NCBI RefSeq assembly: GCF_937920395.1
Contig: NZ_CALEVF010000376.1
Span: 1 to 17,042 of the forward strand
Origin: an uncultured Clostridium sp.
Lineage (GTDB): Bacteria > Bacillota > Clostridia > Clostridiales > Clostridiaceae
Length of the DNA stretch: 17,042 nucleotides
Direction of reading: 5' to 3'
Of this stretch, positions 14,975-17,042 are shown piece after piece. Every line of letters begins with the position of its first letter. Position 1 is the first letter of the stretch. A program made the translations under genes and the position numbers. Below the pieces are notes generated by a model that saw only the letters and a list, made by a program, of their open reading frames with translations, had not been told where the DNA came from and made no database searches.

Positions 14975-15334
14975 ATGGCACAACCATTAAAAATCAAGCT
15001 TTCAAAAATTGCTCTAGATGAGCTACTAGAAATGATAAAAATTGACGAAACATGTGATAGCGTAAGATTAGTATTCGACAGTGCTTGTTGCAAGGCTTCA
15101 AAAGTTGACATTTACCTAGATAATTTTAAAACAGGAGATATTAAAAATAATATTGATAATTTAAAAATATTATATGATGATACTCTTTTAGATAACATTT
15201 GCGAACTCACAATAGCCTATAGTGATTCTAGATTTTGGGTTAAAACGAAGCTTACAGTTGATAGTAAGCCTAGTTGCCCAAAACATGGTAGTGACTCTTG
15301 TGGTGGTTGCTCAGGACATTGCGGCTCGCATTAA
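14975..15334 (+). CDS. HesB/IscA-like protein with Cys-rich tail
   Basis: This small 119-aa protein shows the HesB/IscA (Fe-S_biosyn) pattern at low similarity: LKIKLSKIALDELLEM at the start, VRLVFDSACC (30-39), VDIYLDN and LKILYDDTLLDNI. The classic C-terminal CxC is replaced by a tail, CPKHGSDSCGGCSGHCGSH, with Cys at 101, 109, 112 and 116. That tail could bind a metal or Fe-S cluster. Its role in Fe-S assembly is inferred from family only. Ribosome site TAGGAGGA is 5 nt before ATG. The 44-bp gap after pncB holds a small hairpin (14945-14959) but no T-tract, so co-transcription is likely. Confidence 0.72.
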   Translation: MAQPLKIKLSKIALDELLEMIKIDETCDSVRLVFDSACCKASKVDIYLDNFKTGDIKNNIDNLKILYDDTLLDNICELTIAYSDSRFWVKTKLTVDSKPSCPKHGSDSCGGCSGHCGSH

Positions 15335-15339
15335 TTACT

Positions 15340-15396
15340 AAAACTACAATAAAAGCTAACCAAAGATTAAATTGGTTAGCTTTTTATTGTAGTTTT
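15340..15396. terminator. Long bidirectional terminator between HesB-like gene and ndk
   Basis: A 24-bp stem (15340-15363 with 15372-15396) has one bulged T and an 8-nt loop, and starts with AAAA and ends with TTTT. It begins 6 bp after the HesB-like stop and ends 7 bp before the ndk stop, so it serves both convergent units. Confidence 0.92.
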
Positions 15397-15402
15397 ATTT
15401 TA

Positions 15403-15876
15403 TTAAACATTAACTAATGGCCCCTCTGTTTGTGAAAACAAATTATTAGAGTTCCCAAAGATATCCTTGCACATAAGTTCTGGAAACCAAATTGAAATTT
15501 CACGTTCTGCACTGTCTGAGCTATCAGATGCATGAACTAAATTATTAGTTTTATCTATTGCAAATTTTCCTCTTATACTTCCAATTTCCGCTTTAACTGG
15601 ATCCTTATCTCCATTAATTTTCCGGGTTACTTCAATAGCTTTTTCTCCCATTAATACCATTGCACATATTTTGCCTTCAGTAATATAATTTATTAATCTT
15701 TCAAAATATTCGCGTCCCTCATGTTCACAGTAATGTTTCCTTGCAATATCTTTTGTAGCCGTTATCATTTTAAGTGCTACAATTTCTAGCGATTTCTCCT
15801 CATACTGGTTAATAATTCTTCCAATTAATCCACGTTCAACTCCATCAGGTTTAATTAATATCAATGTTCTTTCCAA
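15403..15876 (-). CDS. ndk: Nucleoside diphosphate kinase
   Basis: This 157-aa cytosolic enzyme equalises NTP and dNTP pools by passing phosphate via a phospho-His. MERTLILIKPDGVERG at the start and NLVHASDS with the active His115 define the family. Many NDKs have HGSD here; HASD is an accepted variant. The start is TTG at 15876, supported by the typical MERTL N-terminus and AAGTGAG upstream. A ~10-residue tail (LFSQTEGPLVNV) makes it longer than most bacterial forms (about 137-150 aa). It stands between the convergent terminator and the Cys-rich gene. Confidence 0.96.
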   Translation of the reverse strand: MERTLILIKPDGVERGLIGRIINQYEEKSLEIVALKMITATKDIARKHYCEHEGREYFERLINYITEGKICAMVLMGEKAIEVTRKINGDKDPVKAEIGSIRGKFAIDKTNNLVHASDSSDSAEREISIWFPELMCKDIFGNSNNLFSQTEGPLVNV

Positions 15877-15926
15877 TTCAACTCACTTCCCTGTTTAATA
15901 TTTTAGGAAAACAAATCTCCCATTAG

Positions 15927-15956
15927 TTAATATTATGCACAATTACATAATATTAA
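15927..15956. terminator. AT-rich inverted repeat between the Cys-rich gene and ndk
   Basis: Perfect 11-bp arms (15927-15937 with 15946-15956) and an 8-nt loop start 3 bp past the stop of the Cys-rich gene. The stem is nearly GC-free and lacks a T-tract on the minus strand, so it is a weak terminator at best. Confidence 0.4.
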
Positions 15957-15958
15957 TA

Positions 15959-16174
15959 CTATACGTATCGATTTTTACATAATGATTTCAATTGTGAATT
16001 TCTATCATCACTAAATATATCATACTCAGTAATGTTTTTGTTGATAAAGGGCTTAAATTCTTTTAATTCAACAAATGGACATTTCCCTCCATTATCTGCC
16101 CATTTATGTAAATCACACTCTTTAAAACACTCCACTTCTTCCTCCATAGTAGTTAAAAAAGGACACTCCAACAT
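15959..16174 (-). CDS. Small Cys-rich unknown protein, 71 aa
   Basis: The N-terminal half carries CPF (Cys4), CFKEC (Cys16 and Cys20) and GGKCPF (Cys32), a spacing that suggests a metal or Fe-S site. A fifth Cys is at 66. The C-terminal half is polar. I believe similar CPF..CF..C..GG.CPF proteins are common in clostridia, but no function is known to me. ATG has TGGAGTGAT about 6 nt upstream. The upstream region carries an inverted repeat over two TATAAT motifs. Confidence 0.75.
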   Translation of the reverse strand: MLECPFLTTMEEEVECFKECDLHKWADNGGKCPFVELKEFKPFINKNITEYDIFSDDRNSQLKSLCKNRYV

Positions 16175-16198
16175 ATCATCACTCCATTTCCATATTTT

Positions 16199-16249
16199 GT
16201 TACTAAATCAACATTATAACTTTAGTAACATTATAAGACACTTTGTCAA
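16199..16249 (-). promoter_or_regulatory. Promoter/operator region of the Cys-rich gene
   Basis: On the minus strand TTGACA lies at 16249-16244, with TATAAT at 16235-16230 and again at 16218-16213. Neither is at 17 bp from the TTGACA (8 and 25 bp). The decamer AACATTATAA is repeated with a 17-bp period (16210-16219 and 16227-16236). Perfect 9-bp arms GTTACTAAA (16199-16207) and TTTAGTAAC (16221-16229) flank 13 bp that include the proximal TATAAT, as an operator might. Confidence 0.5.
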
Positions 16250-16318
16250 TAAATTGAAGTGTTTTTTTAATATAAATTAAAAATAATTAAATATATCTAT
16301 AATTCAGCCGAAATATCA

Positions 16319-16960
16319 CTAATATCCAAACGTTTTACCTACTACAACCACCGTCATATCTGTTCTCGCAGGTCGTCTTTTAATTACAGAGTAAACTCTA
16401 CATATTCTACTAGTTGCTTTACAATCCATGCAGACACCAGTTTTAGTACAGGGATTCGGTGTCTTTAATCTCATATTATTCATTGGCGACGCAACTTGCT
16501 TTAATCTTTCAAAAGCTGAAGCTTCGTTTTTACAAATTTTATTTACACCTACAACAATAATAACTTTTTTAGGCCCAAATGTCATTGCAGCAATTCTATT
16601 TCCTACACCATCAATATTAACAAGTTCACCATCCATTGTCACAGCATTAGAACTACATACAAAAACATCACTAAGGAGCTCGCCTCTCATAGTTTGCATT
16701 TTATCATCAGGAGATAATGTCGGATTACCATGATCTAGCACAAATCCTCCAATAGATGCTACCTTTTCTTGTATGCCGAGTTCTACTACAGTCATAGATC
16801 CCCCAAAGCCCACCTTATCTCCTTTATGTATATTATTCATTATAAATTTTGACGCCTCTTCACCTGTTTCAAAATACATTGCTGAAAAATCATTCTTTTT
16901 TAAACTTTCCACTACTTTAAGTCCTATAGTCTCATTATGCAAATCATAAATATTTCCCAT
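16319..16960 (-). CDS. LUD-domain protein (LutC/YkgG-like)
   Basis: This 213-aa protein of the LUD (formerly DUF162) family has the glycine-rich GDKVGFGGSMTV (47-58), LDHGNPTLS, the DGVGNRIAAMTFGP segment (117-130) and the Cys motif NPCTKTGVCMDCKATSRIC (169-187; Cys171, 177, 180, 187). LutC takes part in L-lactate oxidation with LutA and LutB, but neither partner is in view. Stand-alone clostridial members with this Cys motif are of unknown function. AAGGAGGAA lies 4-5 nt before ATG. A dyad covers the likely -35. There is no GC-rich terminator after the stop. Confidence 0.88.
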   Translation of the reverse strand: MGNIYDLHNETIGLKVVESLKKNDFSAMYFETGEEASKFIMNNIHKGDKVGFGGSMTVVELGIQEKVASIGGFVLDHGNPTLSPDDKMQTMRGELLSDVFVCSSNAVTMDGELVNIDGVGNRIAAMTFGPKKVIIVVGVNKICKNEASAFERLKQVASPMNNMRLKTPNPCTKTGVCMDCKATSRICRVYSVIKRRPARTDMTVVVVGKTFGY

Positions 16961-16985
16961 TTTATTCCTCCTTTATCAATATGCT

Positions 16986-17028
16986 TATATAGTTAATTGC
17001 ATAACCTTGTAGTCAAGTGACTTCAAGG
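16986..17028 (-). promoter_or_regulatory. Promoter and dyad operator of the LUD gene
   Basis: TTGACT (17016-17011, minus) is a good -35. TATATA (16991-16986) is the best -10 but at a long 19-bp spacing. An imperfect 24-bp palindrome with a single mismatched pair apart from the centre (17005-17028, outer arms CCTTG/CAAGG) covers the -35. Confidence 0.5.
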
Positions 17029-17042
17029 CTTTACAATTATAT

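Noticed and set aside
15735..15876. TTG start and HASD motif of ndk as signs of a defective gene
   Set aside because: The N-terminus MERTLILIKPDG and all other family motifs are intact; TTG starts and HASD are normal in this group.
16238..16268. Plus-strand hairpin ACACTT/AAGTGT followed by seven T
   Set aside because: It looks like a terminator, but no plus-strand gene ends there, the stem is only 6 bp and it overlaps a minus-strand promoter region.
16032..16280. Plus-strand ORF of 82 codons
   Set aside because: It is antisense to the Cys-rich gene, whose frame has a ribosome site and a Cys pattern.
1..17042. CRISPR array, rRNA, tRNA, intact transposase or integrase
   Set aside because: No regularly spaced repeats, RNA gene signatures or transposase/recombinase motifs were seen on either strand.

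Overview
The window is AT-rich DNA with a typical low-GC Firmicute gene set. It carries a SpoVB-type sporulation flippase, strong AGGAGG-type ribosome binding sites, TTGxxx/TATAAT promoters and TTG/GTG starts. Together these point to an endospore-forming member of the Clostridia, most likely Clostridium sensu stricto. The species cannot be named from the sequence alone.

Layout. Positions 1-1061 (+) hold the 3' two thirds of a spoVB-like flippase gene. It converges on a minus-strand block with another SpoVB/YtgP-type flippase (1081-2709) and an RluA-family pseudouridine synthase (2722-3675), which look translationally coupled. After a 230-bp gap that resembles an IS200/IS605 end, the minus strand continues with an M20 amidohydrolase (3906-5081) and a large FtsA-like actin-fold protein (5118-7157). 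The latter has its own promoter and a repeat-bearing leader. A 99-aa unknown protein lies upstream at 7293-7592.

Positions 7600-11250 are an accessory, gene-poor stretch. It has small unknown plus-strand ORFs (7878-8030 and 8298-8495), several terminators, an acyltransferase-3 membrane protein (8850-9974) and a 1.2-kb islet (about 10051-11246). The islet is bounded by two ~50-bp direct copies of the 3' end of the neighbouring UvrD-like helicase gene. It contains a broken phage-like ORF, a one-TM unknown protein (10442-10954) and a decayed small membrane-protein gene.

Housekeeping genes resume at 11249 with a UvrD/Rep-type helicase (-). Divergent from it is an operon of pncB (nicotinate phosphoribosyltransferase, NAD salvage) and a HesB/IscA-like Cys-rich protein (+). 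A long bidirectional terminator separates these from convergent ndk, a small Cys-rich protein and a LUD-domain (LutC/YkgG-like) protein, all on the minus strand. The last two have dyad symmetries over their likely promoters.

Functional themes are envelope lipid-linked precursor flipping and division or shape (two flippases, FtsA-like protein, acyltransferase), nucleotide and NAD metabolism (ndk, pncB), and RNA/DNA maintenance (RluA, helicase). No rRNA, tRNA or CRISPR array was seen. The most unusual region is the repeat-flanked islet at the 3' end of the helicase gene. I did not find a clear new multi-gene system.
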